Shown piece after piece: positions 25,825 through 35,357 of a DNA stretch of 64,000 bases. Made by a program: the position numbers and the translations under genes. The DNA lies in the NCBI RefSeq assembly GCF_022968825.1, contig NZ_JALHKS010000001.1, positions 310,001 through 374,000 of the forward strand, written 5' to 3'. Source of the DNA: Chryseobacterium salipaludis. GTDB lineage: Bacteria > Bacteroidota > Bacteroidia > Flavobacteriales > Weeksellaceae. Every line of letters starts with the position of its first letter. The first letter of the stretch is position 1. The notes under the pieces were generated by a model. That model saw only the letters and a list, made by a program, of their open reading frames with translations. It did not search any database and was not told the DNA's origin.

Positions 25825-26274
25825 TTACACAGGATTTTCATCTGCGAACCATTCACCGTACGAGTTTTCGGTTTCGTGAAGTTTCAGATATGCGAGGGAA
25901 ACAGTTTCCGGCAGGCGTTCGCGCAGGATATCAGCAATCGCGTACAGCATATTTTCGCAGGTGGGCTGATAATCACAATAAATAACGTTATGCCCCTGGC
26001 GCTGCAACTCTTCACCCAATTCGCGGTGCGGTGAAAGGCCGTTCAACAAAACTGCGTGATCCCAGATGTTCACAATATGTTCTTTTACGATCTTTTTAAT
26101 ATCACCAAAATCGACCACCATGCCGTTTTTCGGGTCTTGCAGATTATTAATCGGCGCACCTTTCACAGTCACAAACAATTTATAGGAATGGCCGTGCATA
26201 TTTTTACATTTACCATCGTAATTGTATAACACATGCGCGGTTTCGAAGGTGAATATTTTCGTAATTCGTATCAT
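25825..26274 (-). CDS. queD: 6-Carboxytetrahydropterin synthase (QueD/PTPS family)
   Basis: 149 residues. Zinc ligands H14 (FETAHVL), H27 and H29 (CKNMHGHSY) and the catalytic Cys23 are all present, with the C-terminal KLHETENSYGEW containing the pterin-anchoring Glu. QueD makes 6-carboxytetrahydropterin for queuosine and 7-deazaguanine synthesis; a pterin-pathway PTPS is the alternative, but Cys23 and size favour QueD. No queC/queE is nearby. The -7 box ends 4 nt before the ATG, so the mRNA may be leaderless. Confidence 0.85.
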   Translation of the reverse strand: MIRITKIFTFETAHVLYNYDGKCKNMHGHSYKLFVTVKGAPINNLQDPKNGMVVDFGDIKKIVKEHIVNIWDHAVLLNGLSPHRELGEELQRQGHNVIYCDYQPTCENMLYAIADILRERLPETVSLAYLKLHETENSYGEWFADENPV

Positions 26275-26278
26275 GGCG

Positions 26279-26286
26279 CAAAGATA
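26279..26286 (-). promoter_or_regulatory. -7 promoter element of queD, possibly leaderless
   Basis: TATCTTTG on the minus strand, separated from the ATG by CGCC only. Confidence 0.6.
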
Positions 26287-26399
26287 AAGATTAAAGGACG
26301 ATCCATAACATTTGCAGCGAATTGAAAAATCCGGCTTTCAGGTTGCGGCTGTACATATTGTTAGCAGAAAAAGCGTAACTTTCACCATTATAGCCGGTT

Positions 26400-27053
26400 A
26401 TGTTTTTACTGAACACTTTCTTCCCGAACCGTTGCCTGGAATGCCGTCGGATTATTTCCGGTCGCGATTTAATTTGCGGTTTGTGTTATCAGCAGATCAG
26501 TTTTCTGCATCATAACTGGGGCAATGCCAATATTTTTACTGAAGAATGCCGCCTGCTGTTTCCGGTGCACCATGCTTTTGCCTTATTGCAGTTTGAGAAA
26601 GAAGGAATCGCCAGAAAGTTAATCCATCAGCTGAAGTATAACCATCGGGCGGATGTCGGTGCCTTACTGGCCGGCTGGGTCACCGAGCGTCTTCATTTTA
26701 AAAATGATATTCCTACACGAATCGTAACCGTGCCATTGCATCCGAAGAAAGAAAAATTACGAGGTTACAATCAGCTACACTCCTTCGCCAATGCGCTGTC
26801 GGGACATTATAAAATTCCCTGTGACCACAATTTATTAAAAAGAAACTTTCACAAAAAAGCGCAGGCAAAAAAGAAGCGTGAACAACGAAGTGTGCGCCAG
26901 GATTTGTTCAGTTGTACGCAAAAGGTCAGCGGCGAGCATATTCTGCTCATCGACGATGTTTTTACGACAGGCAATACACTGAGTACCATCGCCTGGGAAA
27001 TTTTAGAACAAGGAAAAAATAAAGTCAGCGTGCTCGTGATGGCACTGGACTAA
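26400..27053 (+). CDS. comF: ComF family phosphoribosyltransferase-like protein
   Basis: 217 residues. An N-terminal zinc-ribbon (CLECRRIISGRDLICGLC, ~12-29) is followed by a phosphoribosyltransferase fold with the PRPP loop LLIDDVFTTGNTL near 190 and GYNQLHSFANALS near 125. ComF is required for DNA uptake in naturally competent bacteria; in Bacteroidota it is widespread and the role here is inferred. The stop abuts the stop of the converging upp gene with no gap. Confidence 0.9.
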   Translation: MFLLNTFFPNRCLECRRIISGRDLICGLCYQQISFLHHNWGNANIFTEECRLLFPVHHAFALLQFEKEGIARKLIHQLKYNHRADVGALLAGWVTERLHFKNDIPTRIVTVPLHPKKEKLRGYNQLHSFANALSGHYKIPCDHNLLKRNFHKKAQAKKKREQRSVRQDLFSCTQKVSGEHILLIDDVFTTGNTLSTIAWEILEQGKNKVSVLVMALD

Positions 27054-27704
27054 TCAGCGCTGCAGTTTTTCGCCGTACGAGAGATCGCCGGCGTCGCCCA
27101 GCCCGGGAGAAATATATCCCTTCTCAGTTAATTCCGGATCCACAACACCTATCCAGAGATGCGCTTCAGGATACGCTTCTTCAATGGTTTTCACACCAAG
27201 TTCGCTGGCAATCGCTACCACGATATGCAGCTGAGATGGTGTTCCGTGATTCAGTAAATCCTTAATCGCCTCAATTAAACTGGCACCGGTGGCGAGCATC
27301 GGATCGGCAACAATCAGCGGCCGGCCTTCAATATTGGGACACGTCAGATAATCCTGTTTGATGGAAAAATAATCGTTGGCATCATGCTTACGGTACGCGG
27401 CTACGAAACCGCAATCTGCACCATCGAAATAATTCAGAACGCCCTGAAACAGCGGTACGCCTGCCCGCAGGATCGTAGTGATCACCGGCTGCACGGCAAT
27501 TTCCTGCGCTTCCACTGACGCAAGCGGCGTTTGAATGGCTACCGTTTTATATTCCAGCTTTTTACTGATTTCGAAAGCGGCAATTTCCCCAATTCGTTCC
27601 ATATTACGGCGAAAGCGCAATCTGTCCTGCTGAATTTCCACGTTCCGAAGTTCATTAATCCAGGTATTAACAAGGGAAGAAGTTGCTGATAAAACGGTAG
27701 TCAT
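27054..27704 (-). CDS. upp: Uracil phosphoribosyltransferase
   Basis: 216 residues. PRPP-binding loop in PLIVADPMLATGASLIEAI (~130-148) and the uracil-binding C-terminus GYISPGLGDAGDLSYG. It converts uracil and PRPP to UMP (pyrimidine salvage, cytoplasmic). It follows der by 33 bp on the same strand, so it is probably der-upp co-transcribed. No terminator is evident in the zero-length gap to comF. Confidence 0.96.
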   Translation of the reverse strand: MTTVLSATSSLVNTWINELRNVEIQQDRLRFRRNMERIGEIAAFEISKKLEYKTVAIQTPLASVEAQEIAVQPVITTILRAGVPLFQGVLNYFDGADCGFVAAYRKHDANDYFSIKQDYLTCPNIEGRPLIVADPMLATGASLIEAIKDLLNHGTPSQLHIVVAIASELGVKTIEEAYPEAHLWIGVVDPELTEKGYISPGLGDAGDLSYGEKLQR

Positions 27705-27737
27705 AAATTATTTTTAAATGATAAAAAGATGCAGGTT

Positions 27738-29045
27738 TTATTTTTGTCGGAAATATACTTCAATCGGCACACCGGTAAACCCGAAATGCTTGCGAAGCTG
27801 GTTTTCCGTAAAACGCTTGTAGGGTTCCTTCACATACTGCGGCAGGTTACAGAAGAATACGAACTGCGGGCTCGGTGTCGGTAACTGCACACAATATTTA
27901 ATTTTCACATATTTGCCCTTCAGCGCAGGTGGCGGCGTATTTTCGAAAACCGGCAACATCACTTCATTCAGTTTTGAAGTTTTTATTTTTTTCGCGCGGT
28001 TCTCGTACACTTCCATTGCGACTTCTACTGCTTTCAGGATACGCTGTTTCGTGAGTGCGGAAATAAACAGTATAGGAATATCCGTGAACTGTCCGATTCT
28101 CTCCTTGATTACATTTTCAAAGTCGCGCATGGTATTGGTTGATTTCTCCACCAAATCCCACTTGTTAACCAGAATCACGATGCCTTTCCGGTTCTTCTGC
28201 GCCAGCCCGAAAATATTCATATCCTGGGATTCCCAGCCAAGAGTAGCATCCACCATGATGATAACCACATCAGAATATTCAATGGAACGTATGGAACGCA
28301 TCACCGAATAAAACTCCAGGTCTTCTTTTACTTTGGCTTTCCGGCGCATCCCGGCGGTATCCACCAGCACAAACTCATGACCGAATTTGTTATATAATGT
28401 TTCAATGGAATCCCGCGTGGTACCGGCAATATCAGTTACAATATTTCTTTCAACATCCAGCAAGGCGTTTGTCAGCGTGGACTTCCCTACGTTGGGACGG
28501 CCGGCAATCGTAATTTTAGGCAGGCCCTCAAAAGGATCCTTGTATTCAGTCGTCGGGAAACCTTTTACGATATCATCCAGCAGTTCCCCTGTGCCCGAAC
28601 CGGTGGCAGAGGCAAGTGTATAGTATTTTTCTATACCCAACTGGTAAAATTCCGTAGCATCAAGTTCTTCCTTGGCAGAATCAACCTTGTTCACGACAAT
28701 ATAGACAGGCTTATTTGACCGGCGCAGCATTTCATAAATCTCGCGGTCCGTATCGGTAAGGCCATCTGCCACGCTCATCATAAAGATAATCGAAGTAGCT
28801 TCATCTACGGCTAATGCAACCTGCTTGGAAATTTCTTCCTGGAAGATGTCTTCGGTATTCACCTCATATCCACCGGTGTCAATCACCGTGAAATCAACTC
28901 CGTTCCAGTCGGATTTGCCGTAATGGCGGTCTCTGGTGACGCCGGCAGTGGCATCTACAATGGCTTCCCTGCGTTCCAGCAGACGGTTGAACAGTGTGGA
29001 CTTTCCTACGTTGGGACGTCCGACTATGGCGACAATATTCGACAT
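27738..29045 (-). CDS. der: Ribosome-biogenesis GTPase Der (EngA)
   Basis: 435 residues with two tandem GTPase domains, each with [10 protein letters not shown] (residues ~8-17 and ~182-191), DTGGYE or DTAGMR switch motifs, and NKVD or NKWD. A C-terminal KH-like domain (~355-435) ends EVYFRQK. Essential 50S subunit assembly factor. The promoter -7 box lies 64 nt upstream. Confidence 0.97.
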   Translation of the reverse strand: MSNIVAIVGRPNVGKSTLFNRLLERREAIVDATAGVTRDRHYGKSDWNGVDFTVIDTGGYEVNTEDIFQEEISKQVALAVDEATSIIFMMSVADGLTDTDREIYEMLRRSNKPVYIVVNKVDSAKEELDATEFYQLGIEKYYTLASATGSGTGELLDDIVKGFPTTEYKDPFEGLPKITIAGRPNVGKSTLTNALLDVERNIVTDIAGTTRDSIETLYNKFGHEFVLVDTAGMRRKAKVKEDLEFYSVMRSIRSIEYSDVVIIMVDATLGWESQDMNIFGLAQKNRKGIVILVNKWDLVEKSTNTMRDFENVIKERIGQFTDIPILFISALTKQRILKAVEVAMEVYENRAKKIKTSKLNEVMLPVFENTPPPALKGKYVKIKYCVQLPTPSPQFVFFCNLPQYVKEPYKRFTENQLRKHFGFTGVPIEVYFRQK

Positions 29046-29109
29046 AAAAATTTGTTTAATAAAAAGATTATTAATGGGTTACCCGGACACTCCGAGCCCA
29101 AAATTTTTG

Positions 29110-29117
29110 CAAAGATA
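29110..29117 (-). promoter_or_regulatory. -7 promoter element of der
   Basis: TATCTTTG on the minus strand, 64 nt before the der ATG, giving a leader of nearly 60 nt. Confidence 0.55.
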
Positions 29118-29139
29118 GTGTATTTCACTGCTTTATACG

Positions 29140-29170
29140 GCAGCAGCCGACAAGAACTGCCGGCTGCTGC
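29140..29170 (-). terminator. Stem-loop after the M17 aminopeptidase gene
   Basis: Perfect 10-bp stem GCAGCAGCCG / CGGCTGCTGC with an 11-nt loop, 39 bp past the pepA-like stop. It lacks a T run on the minus strand, so termination is plausible but not certain. Confidence 0.55.
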
Positions 29171-29209
29171 TGAAAATCAGACGATTTTCTGTGAATTATA
29201 TTAAAATTC

Positions 29210-30649
29210 CTATGATTTCTTCTCTTCACATTGTTGTTTAATATATTCAAACAGCAAACGTACACCGGCACCGGTGCCGCCACTTTGTTTGTAGCCTTCG
29301 GCTTTCTTCAGGAAAGACGGGCCGGCAATATCCAGGTGAATCCACGGGTAATCCGTAAAATGCTGAAGAAATGCTGAAGAAGTACTCACACCGCCAACCG
29401 GACCTCCCAGGTTGGAAATGTCTGCTATCTTAGAATTCAGCAATTCGCGGTATTCTTTCCAAAGGGGCAGTTGCACCAGGCGCTCATACACCTGTTCACC
29501 GGTTTGTTTTAATTCTTCAATTTTTTCCTGCGCGGTGCCCAGTACTGCAATTCCGTAACTTCCGGTAATGGCGGCAGCGGCACCGGTCAAGGTTGCCAGA
29601 TCGATAACGAGTTCCGGAGCATACCGCTTTGCATACGTGAGTGCATCTGCCAGCACCAGGCGGCCTTCCGCGTCCGTGTTCTGAACTTCTACCGTGGTTC
29701 CGTCCATCATGGTGATCACATCATCTACCACCAAAGCATTGGCTGAAATTTTATTATCCGTTGCGGGCACCAGACCGATCACGTGATACGGCAGTTTATT
29801 GGCAGCCACTGCCGCCAGGGTTCCCAAAACTGCTGCACCACCCGCCATATCAGATTTCATCGTCAGCATGTTTCCACTGATTTTTAAGGAATAACCGCCG
29901 GTGTCAAACATGACGCCTTTACCTACCAAAACCAACGGCTTTTCGTTGATCGTATTTTCGGGTTTGTATTCGAAGATATTGAACGTAGGCGGCGTTTCGG
30001 AACCTTTGTTAACAGCCAACAGACCGCCCATCTTCAATTCCCTGATTTCCTCTAAGTGAAGCACTTCCGTGCTAAAACCAAAGTCCTCACCTGCCTGTTT
30101 TGCCACTTCCGCAAAAGAAAGCGCATCCAGCACATTCACCGGTTCGTTCACAAGTGTTTTGGTCAGTGAAACAGCTTTGGTCAGCAATTGAAGTTCCTCC
30201 AGCTGCTTTTCAGTCAATATGTTATCTTCTACATAAAGTTTTATTTCTTGTGTTTCCTGCTCTTTTTTATATTTATTAAAATCATAAGAGGCCAGCAGAA
30301 ACCCTTCCATAAAAGCATAGCACTGCCGAGCAGAAAGAATTTTGTTATTCTTAAAAATCAGCTGCTCCTCTTTATGTTCCTTAACTTTCTTATACAGCGT
30401 TGCACCTGCTTTGCGCAACGCTTCCAGGTCCAGATCAGGTAAAAACTGCAGATATTGATTGGCCTCATTGTGGAAAACAAATAGCGCGTTTTTATCACTG
30501 TCCAGCGTTTTTTTCACAGACGCAAAAGAGGTTTCTTCAAAATCACCTGCATTTCTGGTTGACATAATGTCAACCGCCGCTGCGTTCTGAGCAAGATTAG
30601 CATCGTCAGATAGTAAGGAAATGGACGCCTGATTGTAATTTAATTTCAT
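29210..30649 (-). CDS. M17 leucyl aminopeptidase family protein
   Basis: 479 residues from the ATG at 30649 (MKLNYNQASISLLS); longer frames cross the promoter and are rejected. The C-terminal catalytic domain has the two-metal M17 signatures: VGKGVMFDTGGYSLK, MKSDMAGGAAVLGT and the family hallmark NTDAEGRLVLADAL. The N-terminal ~150 residues are the divergent macro-like domain. It is a cytosolic aminopeptidase for peptide turnover. Monocistronic, -7 box at 30682-30689, divergent from lemA. Confidence 0.92.
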   Translation of the reverse strand: MKLNYNQASISLLSDDANLAQNAAAVDIMSTRNAGDFEETSFASVKKTLDSDKNALFVFHNEANQYLQFLPDLDLEALRKAGATLYKKVKEHKEEQLIFKNNKILSARQCYAFMEGFLLASYDFNKYKKEQETQEIKLYVEDNILTEKQLEELQLLTKAVSLTKTLVNEPVNVLDALSFAEVAKQAGEDFGFSTEVLHLEEIRELKMGGLLAVNKGSETPPTFNIFEYKPENTINEKPLVLVGKGVMFDTGGYSLKISGNMLTMKSDMAGGAAVLGTLAAVAANKLPYHVIGLVPATDNKISANALVVDDVITMMDGTTVEVQNTDAEGRLVLADALTYAKRYAPELVIDLATLTGAAAAITGSYGIAVLGTAQEKIEELKQTGEQVYERLVQLPLWKEYRELLNSKIADISNLGGPVGGVSTSSAFLQHFTDYPWIHLDIAGPSFLKKAEGYKQSGGTGAGVRLLFEYIKQQCEEKKS

Positions 30650-30681
30650 TAAAACAATTTTAAAATAGTAAGATTTACACG

Positions 30682-30689
30682 CAAAGGTA
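30682..30689 (-). promoter_or_regulatory. -7 promoter element of the aminopeptidase gene
   Basis: TACCTTTG on the minus strand, 32 nt before the ATG at 30649; excludes the longer upstream reading frame. Confidence 0.6.
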
Positions 30690-30762
30690 CTTAATACCTT
30701 TCCGGCCTTTAGCAAATACATTTTTATTTTTCTTTATATTTACTTTTATAAAATAAAAAACT

Positions 30763-31317
30763 ATGATTGCTTTACTCATCGTGGCTGCTATTGCAGTACT
30801 TATTATTTTCTACGGCGTTTCCATCTACAACCGGCTCGTACGGCTGCGCACGCTGGTGCAGGAAGCATGGAGCAGTATTGATGTAATGCTGAAAAAAAGA
30901 CATGACCTGATTCCCAACCTGGTGGAAACAGTGAAAGGATACGCCTCGCACGAGCGTGAAACTTTTGATTCCGTAACCCGTGCCCGGGCAGCAGCCATGA
31001 GCGCCAACTCGGTGCAGGAAAAAGAAGCTGCCGAAAAAAACCTGAGTCAGGCGATGATGCACCTGAACGCGGTGGCCGAACAATATCCGGATCTTAAAGC
31101 GAACACGAACTTTATGCAACTGCAAGGCGAACTTTCAGCGCTGGAAGGAGATATTGAAAAAGCGCGCCGATACTACAACGGAACCGTACGCGAGAATAAT
31201 ATCATGGTGGAAACCTTCCCCAGCAATATTATTGCAAACATGTACAAGTTCGAAAAAGCCACCTTCTTCGAACTGGAAAATACGGCTGAAAGAAATGTGC
31301 CGTCAGTGAAATTTTAA
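30763..31317 (+). CDS. lemA: LemA family protein
   Basis: 184 residues. One N-terminal membrane helix (LLIVAAIAVLIIFYGVSIYN, residues 4-23) is followed by a helical domain with the family motif RLVRLRTLVQEAWSSIDVML and RHDLIPNLVETVKGY. LemA proteins are membrane-anchored with the bulk of the protein outside or facing the cytoplasm depending on model; the function is unclear. The DUF2207 gene follows after 8 bp, a conserved pairing in many bacteria. Confidence 0.94.
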   Translation: MIALLIVAAIAVLIIFYGVSIYNRLVRLRTLVQEAWSSIDVMLKKRHDLIPNLVETVKGYASHERETFDSVTRARAAAMSANSVQEKEAAEKNLSQAMMHLNAVAEQYPDLKANTNFMQLQGELSALEGDIEKARRYYNGTVRENNIMVETFPSNIIANMYKFEKATFFELENTAERNVPSVKF

Positions 31318-31325
31318 AACACAGC

Positions 31326-33248
31326 ATGCGGCAGTCTTTTTTAATACTTATATTATTTCTGGCGGGTTTCATCAGTCCGGCGCAGGAACCCTACTCTGCC
31401 GAAGACAGCCGAAATCAGTATGAGCACATTCTTTCTTTTGATTCAGATATCATACTGGAGAAAAGCGGAAAAGTGACGATTACGGAAAAAATCCGCGTAT
31501 ATGCGGCCGGTTATAATATCCGCCGCGGTATTTTCCGGACGCTGCCGCGTTGGCGAAATCTGAATAACCGGCGAAAGCGTGTGAAGTATGACATCACCTC
31601 TGTACAGCGCGATGGCCAGAAAGAGTCTTTTCATACGGAGTCTTCCAACGACAATCTCGTGATTTACTTCGGAAGCAAAAACCGCCAGCTCGAAACTGGC
31701 GTGCATGAATATGTTCTAACATATGAAACCGAAAATCAGGTTGGCTTTTTCGACACATATGACGAGTTTTACTGGAATGTAAACGGTACTATGTGGGATT
31801 TCGCGACGGACAGAGTAAGCGCGCGGCTGCATCTGCCGGAGGGAGCCACTATTCTGCAGTCGAGCTGTTACACTGGTTCATATGGCAATACAAACCAACA
31901 GTGTTCAAAGGATAAAGAAAGTGCCTCCACCATTTCCTTCATCGCCAACGGGCTTGAACAAAATGAGGGTTTGACCATTGCGGTTGGTTTTAATAAAGGC
32001 GTAATCGCAGCACCGCCGCCACCTACTTTGCTGGAAAAATTTGGAATTCCTTTATTACTGCTGTTTTCGGCAGTTGGTTTTCTTATGTATTTCTATATGA
32101 CCTGGAATAAATACGGCCGTGACCCTGAAAGGCCGGTGGTCTATCCCCAGTTTAATCCACCCGCAGAAATTTCGCCCGCTTCTTTAGGTTTTATTAAAGA
32201 TGAATATTACAAGTCCCAGTTTATCTCTGCAAGCTTGGTGAATCTCGCTGTGAAAGGTTATGTGAAAATAATCGAGAAAGACAAACGCGTGCTCGGGATT
32301 TTCGGAAGCACCAGCTACAATGTTGAAAAATTAAAAGACAGCGACGACACCCTCCCGACCGAGGAAAAACAGCTGATGGACAAATTATTTGGCGGCAAGC
32401 GCACCCAGGTTTCTTTTGACGGCACCTACCGCTCTTACGTGGAAAACGCTGTCAGCAATTTCCAGGCGAACCTGAAATATCAGCATCAAACGTTTTTAAA
32501 TAAAGGAAATAACACGAAGCTTGCAGTTACGCCCTTATTACTGATGATAGGACTTGTGGCGCTTTGTGTATTTTTAATTCAGGCTTTTGATCTGGCAGAA
32601 ATTTCTTTCTTCTTACTTGGTGTTACCGCAGTTCCTTTACTAATTGCCGGCGTGGTACTGGTCGCCCTTTTTGACCGCTCTGTCTGGCCAAAGATCATGT
32701 ACGGTATTGTCAGTGTTGTGCTGATTATTGCATTTTTCAGCATTGGCAACCTCGTTTCTGCCTCTCTGAATGTGCAGGCTTTGTTTGGTTTTATTATTTT
32801 CAGTTTTATCACGCTGGTGCTCTATAGTTATCTGATTAAAAAACCAAGTCCTGAAAAGCTGGAAATGCAGTCGCTGATCGAAGGTTTTAAAATGTATTTA
32901 TCGGCAGCCGAGGAAAAAACCCTGCAGTTCCACAATCCGCCGAAACTCACGCCGGAAGTTTTCGAAAAGATGCTTCCCTATGCGATGGTGCTCGGGGTGG
33001 AAAAAATATGGGGTGAAAAGTTTCAGTCTGCACTTGCCAAGTCTGCCGTGGGTGGCAGCGCCGAATATCACAGTGGCTGGTTTATCGGAAATTCAATTAC
33101 CAACATGCATTTCGCCTCTGCTCTGAATCAGTCGTTGACTTCGTCCATTGCAAGCACGGCTACGGAGCCTTCCAGTTCGGGAAGCGGCTCCGGTGGCGGT
33201 GGTTTTTCCGGCGGTGGCGGCGGCGGTGGCGGTGGCGGTGGCTGGTAA
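31326..33248 (+). CDS. DUF2207 membrane protein with polyglycine tail
   Basis: 640 residues. Signal peptide (MRQSFLILILFLAGFISPAQ), a large DUF2207 extracytoplasmic beta domain (~30-220), one helix near 238-258 (IPLLLLFSAVGFLMYFY), a cytoplasmic part, then a cluster of helices (~398-500) and a C-terminal tail of nearly pure Gly ending in Trp (~GGGFSGGGGG... W, residues ~618-640). Members pair with LemA; function unknown. The Gly tail is encoded by GGC/GGT repeats. Confidence 0.88.
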   Translation: MRQSFLILILFLAGFISPAQEPYSAEDSRNQYEHILSFDSDIILEKSGKVTITEKIRVYAAGYNIRRGIFRTLPRWRNLNNRRKRVKYDITSVQRDGQKESFHTESSNDNLVIYFGSKNRQLETGVHEYVLTYETENQVGFFDTYDEFYWNVNGTMWDFATDRVSARLHLPEGATILQSSCYTGSYGNTNQQCSKDKESASTISFIANGLEQNEGLTIAVGFNKGVIAAPPPPTLLEKFGIPLLLLFSAVGFLMYFYMTWNKYGRDPERPVVYPQFNPPAEISPASLGFIKDEYYKSQFISASLVNLAVKGYVKIIEKDKRVLGIFGSTSYNVEKLKDSDDTLPTEEKQLMDKLFGGKRTQVSFDGTYRSYVENAVSNFQANLKYQHQTFLNKGNNTKLAVTPLLLMIGLVALCVFLIQAFDLAEISFFLLGVTAVPLLIAGVVLVALFDRSVWPKIMYGIVSVVLIIAFFSIGNLVSASLNVQALFGFIIFSFITLVLYSYLIKKPSPEKLEMQSLIEGFKMYLSAAEEKTLQFHNPPKLTPEVFEKMLPYAMVLGVEKIWGEKFQSALAKSAVGGSAEYHSGWFIGNSITNMHFASALNQSLTSSIASTATEPSSSGSGSGGGGFSGGGGGGGGGGGW

Positions 33249-33265
33249 TGTGCTGCTTTTGGATA

Positions 33266-33305
33266 AAATAAAGAGGCTGTCTTGCGGAAGACAGCCTCTT
33301 TATTT
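33266..33305. terminator. Bidirectional terminator between DUF2207 and murA
   Basis: Perfect 18-bp inverted repeat (33266-33283 / 33288-33305; core AAGAGGCTGTCTT / AAGACAGCCTCTT), 4-nt loop, AT-rich ends supplying T runs in both directions between converging genes. Confidence 0.92.
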
Positions 33306-33319
33306 AGCTAGATTATATT

Positions 33320-34627
33320 TTATATCCTTTCGATATCAGCACCGATGGCGCGCAAACGTCCGTCAATATTTTCATAACCGCGGTCAATCTGCTCAATATT
33401 CTGGATCACCGACTTTCCTTTGGCACTCAGCGCGGCGATCAGCAGGGCGTTACCGGCACGAATATCGGGAGATACCAAAGTGGTTCCGCGCAACGGATAT
33501 TCATGGTTTAAGCCAACCACCGTCGCACGGTGCGGATCACACAGGATGATCTGCGCGCCCATATCGATCAGTTTATCCACGAAAAACAATCTGGATTCAA
33601 ACATTTTCTGATGAACCAGCAGCGTTCCCTTGGCCTGAGTGGCCACCACCAGAATAATGGAAAGTAAATCCGGTGTAAAGCCCGGCCATGGCGCATCGGA
33701 AACCGTCAAGATAGAACCGTCAATAAATTTTTGGATTTTATAATCTTCCTGTGCCGGAATGAAAATATCATCGCCACGCAACTCCATATCAATTCCCAAC
33801 TTGCGGAATGTGTCCGGGATGAGACCCAACTCTTTATAGCAAACATTCTTTATGGTAATTTCGGAACGGGTCATGGCGGCCAGCCCGATCCACGAACCGA
33901 TCTCCACCATATCAGGAAGAATGCGGTGTTCTGTTCCGTGCAATTCATCCACCCCTTCGATTGTGAGTAAATTGGAGCCAATGCCAGAAATCTGGGCGCC
34001 CATGCGATTCAGCATTTTGCAAAGTTGCTGCAAATAGGGTTCACAGGCGGCATTATAAATCGTCGTCTTTCCGGTGGCTAAAGCGGCTGCCATAATAATA
34101 TTGGCGGTTCCCGTCACGGAAGCTTCTTCAAGCAGAATATAGGTCCCTTTTAATTCCTGGCAATGCAGACTGTAGAAGCCGTGTTTTTCATCATATTCAA
34201 AGCCGGCACCTAAGCTTACCAATCCCTGGAAGTGAGTATCCAGGCGTCGACGGCCAATCTTGTCGCCACCGGGCGTTGGCATATAGGCTTCTCCGAATCT
34301 GGCCAGCATCGGACCCAGCAGCATGATCGAACCACGCAGTTTGGTGCCATCCTGCTTGAAGTCATCAGATTTCACATAATCAAAATCAACCTCATCTGCC
34401 TGGAAAGTATAATCACCTGTGCCATGCTTCGTAATTTTCACATTAAAATCACCCAGAATTTCGATAAGACGGTTGACATCATGGATATCGGGGATATTCG
34501 CAATGCGGACTTGATCTTTGGTTAAAAGCACAGCGCATAATATCTGCAAAGCTTCATTTTTGGCACCCTGCGGTGTAATTTCTCCGTGCAGCTTTTTGCC
34601 GCCATGTATTACAAAACTTCCGCTCAT
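33320..34627 (-). CDS. murA: UDP-N-acetylglucosamine 1-carboxyvinyltransferase
   Basis: 435 residues. Signatures: FVIHGGKKLHGEITPQGAKNEAL with the substrate-binding Lys/Asn near 20, SIMLLGPMLARFGEA, PGGDKIGRRRLDTHF, and a C-terminal NIEQIDRGYENIDGRLRAIGA. The usual catalytic Cys at the PGGC position is replaced: the loop reads TPGGDKIGRR, i.e. Asp, a substitution that confers fosfomycin insensitivity in MurA enzymes where it is known. First committed step of peptidoglycan synthesis. 2 bp downstream of DUF4290. Confidence 0.95.
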   Translation of the reverse strand: MSGSFVIHGGKKLHGEITPQGAKNEALQILCAVLLTKDQVRIANIPDIHDVNRLIEILGDFNVKITKHGTGDYTFQADEVDFDYVKSDDFKQDGTKLRGSIMLLGPMLARFGEAYMPTPGGDKIGRRRLDTHFQGLVSLGAGFEYDEKHGFYSLHCQELKGTYILLEEASVTGTANIIMAAALATGKTTIYNAACEPYLQQLCKMLNRMGAQISGIGSNLLTIEGVDELHGTEHRILPDMVEIGSWIGLAAMTRSEITIKNVCYKELGLIPDTFRKLGIDMELRGDDIFIPAQEDYKIQKFIDGSILTVSDAPWPGFTPDLLSIILVVATQAKGTLLVHQKMFESRLFFVDKLIDMGAQIILCDPHRATVVGLNHEYPLRGTTLVSPDIRAGNALLIAALSAKGKSVIQNIEQIDRGYENIDGRLRAIGADIERI

Positions 34628-34629
34628 CT

Positions 34630-35271
34630 TTATTTGCGGTTTTTATTGTTTTGGTAATTCCTTCTTTTCCCCTGCATATTCTGATAATTTCTGCCGTTAT
34701 TTTTATTTGTGCGGTTGTTGCCGTAGTAAATCTTGCTTTTCTCCAGTGAATCAAGGCTGGTGAGATCTAAGCGGTTTTGCGATAAATCTTTCAGGTGGCG
34801 GAAAATCACATCGTCCTGCACATGCTCACGGTTGTACACATTGTAGGATTTTTTCATATTATTGGCAATCACCTGAATCAGCGCATCTTTCTCTTCACCG
34901 TCTTCCAGTTGAATGGCTTTATCGATTAACTGAAGAATGCTTTTTCCGTAGAATTTAAATTCGCCCTGCAATGCCGGGTAGGCCATCGGTGCAGGCTTCA
35001 CGTGCAATTCTTCCCGTGTAGGAATGCGGTAGGGGCTGTCCACATCCAGATCATAATCCGCAAGGATGAACAGATGATCCCATAATTTATGACGGTAATT
35101 CTCTTCATCGCGCAATTGCGGGTTTCGCTGGCCCATGAACTCCACGATGGCTACGGCCATTTCGTTTCGTTCGGTGCGGTCTGCCACTTCTTTGCAGCGT
35201 TCAACCAATTGCTGGGTTATGCGCCCGTATTCCGGCATATGCAGCCGGGTTTTTTGTGTGTTGTATTGCAT
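34630..35271 (-). CDS. DUF4290 family protein
   Basis: 213 residues from the ATG at 35271 (MQYNTQKTRLHMPEYGRI), the conserved family N-terminus; a TTG three codons upstream is not needed. Soluble and helical, with a basic, Asn-rich disordered tail (NNRTNKNNGRNYQNMQG...). Function unknown; the family is conserved beside murA in Bacteroidota, suggesting a link to cell-envelope growth. Its basic Asn/Arg/Lys tail could bind nucleic acid. The -7 box ends 6 nt before the ATG (possibly leaderless). Confidence 0.9.
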   Translation of the reverse strand: MQYNTQKTRLHMPEYGRITQQLVERCKEVADRTERNEMAVAIVEFMGQRNPQLRDEENYRHKLWDHLFILADYDLDVDSPYRIPTREELHVKPAPMAYPALQGEFKFYGKSILQLIDKAIQLEDGEEKDALIQVIANNMKKSYNVYNREHVQDDVIFRHLKDLSQNRLDLTSLDSLEKSKIYYGNNRTNKNNGRNYQNMQGKRRNYQNNKNRK

Positions 35272-35277
35272 AGATTG

Positions 35278-35285
35278 CAAATATA
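35278..35285 (-). promoter_or_regulatory. -7 promoter element of DUF4290-murA, possibly leaderless
   Basis: TATATTTG on the minus strand, 6 nt before the ATG at 35271. Confidence 0.6.
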
Positions 35286-35357
35286 AGGATTTGTAAGGCT
35301 ATTTTTATATCCCCCTTAACCTCTGTCCCTGCGTAGAGAGACTGCTGATAATTAAAA

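Noticed and set aside
33148-33248. Gly/Ala-repeat DNA considered a CRISPR-like or minisatellite array
   Set aside because: It is simple GGC/GGT codon repetition within a coding frame, with no spacers.
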